From contig CANCKG010000031.1 of the NCBI GenBank assembly GCA_947378515.1, forward strand, positions 1-7,088: a stretch of DNA of 7,088 nt, written 5' to 3'. This document shows positions 5,662-7,088 of the stretch, piece after piece. Numbering within the stretch: position 1 is the stretch's first letter; each line of letters starts with the position of its first letter. The notes under the pieces are model-generated. The model searched no databases. It saw nothing but the letters and a program-made list of their open reading frames with translations, and was not told where the DNA came from. This DNA is from Gammaproteobacteria bacterium. Its GTDB lineage: Bacteria > Pseudomonadota > Gammaproteobacteria > CAISUE01. Both the position numbers and the translations under genes were made by a program.

Positions 5662-7061
5662 GAAGAAAGTGTCCGCATTAAATTCTTAAAATCTTCAGCA
5701 AAAACGGAATCGATACCCATTAATTCTTTCACTTTACGACACGCATGCATCACTGTCGTATGATCTCGACCGCCAAATGCCGCACCAATTTCTGGCAAAC
5801 TGTGACTAGTTAATTCTTTGGTTAAAGCCATCGCCATTTGCCTTGGGCGCGCTAAAGAACGAGTTCGCCGCTGCGAAATCAAATCTGACGTGCGTAGTTT
5901 AAAATAATCCGCGACGGTTTTTTGAATATTTTCAATAGTGATTGACCTCTCTTGCAGCGATAATAAATCTCGCAGGGCTTCTTTAACTACCTCTACCGTC
6001 AATGCCTGACCGGTAAAGTGAATATGGGCAATAACACGCTTTAAAGCACCTTCCAACTCTCGCACATTTGACCTTAAGCGTTTACCGATGAAAAAAGCCA
6101 CTTCTTGTGGTAAGTCCAGATTCACTTGTTCCGCTTTACTAATCAAAATAGCTACCCGCGTTTCTAATTCCGGTGGTTCAACAGCGACGGTTAAACCCCA
6201 ACCAAATCGAGACTTTAAACGATCTTCTAAACCATTAATTTCACGCGGATAGCGATCGCAGGTGAAAATCATTTGCTGACGGCCTTCCAATAACGTATTA
6301 AATGTATGAAAAAATTCTTCTTGCGAACGATCTTTACCAGCAAAAAATTGAATATCATCGATTAATAACAAATCACATGACCGATAAAACTCTTTAAAAC
6401 TATCCATTGAATTAGTTTGAATCGCACGCACCATTTCAGATACATAGCGTTCTGACGATAAATAAACAATCTTTGCTTCAGGATTTAAAACTTGTACTGC
6501 ATTACCAATCGCTTGCATCAAGTGGGTTTTGCCTAAACCAACCGAGCCATAAATAAACAGCGGATTATAACTAGAGCCCAAATTTTCAGTCACTTGTTTA
6601 GCCGCTGCGACCGCTAGCTGATTCGATTTACCAGAAACAAAACGAGTAAAGTTAAAATCAGGATTTAGCGGAATATGATAACTGTGACGCCGTTGTCGTC
6701 GCTGTTCATAAACATCAGGTGCCACCACTTTGATAACCCCATTGACCACTTCTTTTTTTCGATTACTATTGTTATTGTCAGTTTTAACTGAAGCGGCTGT
6801 CCCAGTGGCTAAACCTAGGCTGCCGACAATAATATTTACCGAGACTACTTGATTGGGCAATATATCACTCACAATCCCTTCTATTAACGGAAGGTAATTT
6901 TTTTGCACCCATTCACGAACAAATTGATTGGGTGCATACAGATTCAACATATCGGCCGTTGGCTCTACCTGTAAAGGCCTAATCCACATATTGAATAATT
7001 GATTTGAAATACTGTCATGGAGCCGCTCTAAACAGCGCTGCCATAATACTTCCATTTGCAT
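5658..7061 (-). CDS. dnaA: chromosomal replication initiator protein DnaA
   Basis: DnaA binds DnaA boxes at oriC, oligomerises with ATP, melts the origin and recruits the DnaB helicase. All four domains are present in 467 residues, equal to E. coli. Domain I (about 1-80) contains [14 protein letters not shown]; a short polar linker with an asparagine run lies at 95-100; the AAA+ domain III has Walker [10 protein letters not shown] (172-180), Walker B LLLIDDIQ (231-238), sensor 1 IFTCDRYP (265-272), the arginine-finger segment [14 protein letters not shown] (277-290) and sensor 2 [11 protein letters not shown] (330-340). Domain IV carries the DNA-binding signature [14 protein letters not shown] (430-443). 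ATG 7061 is supported by AGG six bases upstream; a second ATG at residue 3 lacks its own site. Only 27 bp upstream are visible, so neither oriC nor the autoregulatory promoter can be seen. The next gene is ctaG, overlapping by 4 nt, instead of dnaN. Confidence 0.98.
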   Translation of the reverse strand: MQMEVLWQRCLERLHDSISNQLFNMWIRPLQVEPTADMLNLYAPNQFVREWVQKNYLPLIEGIVSDILPNQVVSVNIIVGSLGLATGTAASVKTDNNNSNRKKEVVNGVIKVVAPDVYEQRRQRRHSYHIPLNPDFNFTRFVSGKSNQLAVAAAKQVTENLGSSYNPLFIYGSVGLGKTHLMQAIGNAVQVLNPEAKIVYLSSERYVSEMVRAIQTNSMDSFKEFYRSCDLLLIDDIQFFAGKDRSQEEFFHTFNTLLEGRQQMIFTCDRYPREINGLEDRLKSRFGWGLTVAVEPPELETRVAILISKAEQVNLDLPQEVAFFIGKRLRSNVRELEGALKRVIAHIHFTGQALTVEVVKEALRDLLSLQERSITIENIQKTVADYFKLRTSDLISQRRTRSLARPRQMAMALTKELTSHSLPEIGAAFGGRDHTTVMHACRKVKELMGIDSVFAEDFKNLMRTLSS

Positions 7062-7088
7062 AAATGACCTAAAACACTAATGATTCGT

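Noticed and set aside
5456..5689. 77-codon ORF on the + strand
   Set aside because: Antisense to ctaG and the end of dnaA; lysine/proline-rich shadow with no domain.
7062..7088. oriC at the right edge
   Set aside because: Only 27 bp upstream of dnaA are present and no DnaA box or AT-rich melting region can be seen.

Overview
The window is an accessory-poor stretch of a gammaproteobacterial chromosome, AT-leaning in codon use. Every recognisable protein (MurA, RuvB, AccA, Cox3, Cox11/CtaG, DnaA) looks most like gammaproteobacterial versions. DnaA has the same length as the E. coli protein, and an aa3-type cytochrome oxidase points to aerobic respiration. The lineage cannot be fixed further from the sequence; a Legionellales/Coxiella-like group is a guess.

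Layout, left half (+ strand): the last 59 codons of murA (3-182); a 157-bp spacer with two hairpins and a possible 37-codon ORF; ruvB (340-1368); and, 18 bp downstream, a zinc-ribbon SAM-dependent methyltransferase (1387-2253). Right half (- strand, read right to left): dnaA (7061-5658) overlaps ctaG/cox11 (5661-5095) by 4 nt. A 538-bp gene-free gap follows, then cox3 (4556-3678), a 72-codon acidic protein (3658-3440) and accA (3436-2486). The two halves converge at 2254-2485.

Both larger gaps are occupied by one family of short, highly palindromic intergenic elements. Copy B (4639-4958, 320 bp) has GTAACT/AGTTAC ends and is flanked by a perfect 8-bp direct repeat, TTTTATTC. It therefore looks like a genuine transposed, non-coding MITE. 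GTAA ends with 8-bp duplications are what the IS66 family makes, so it may be mobilised by an IS66-type transposase elsewhere in the genome. Copy A (2306-2472) has 19-bp terminal inverted repeats (18/19) and a perfect 38-bp central palindrome, and it shares ends and internal blocks with B. An extra rearranged fragment of the family lies at 2258-2305. B sits between ctaG and cox3, which are usually adjacent in cox operons.

The gene order is unusual. dnaA is coupled to a copper chaperone gene instead of dnaN, the cox cluster lacks coxA and coxB here, and ruvB lies beside murA without ruvC or ruvA. The protein families themselves are ordinary; the palindromic element family is the most novel content.
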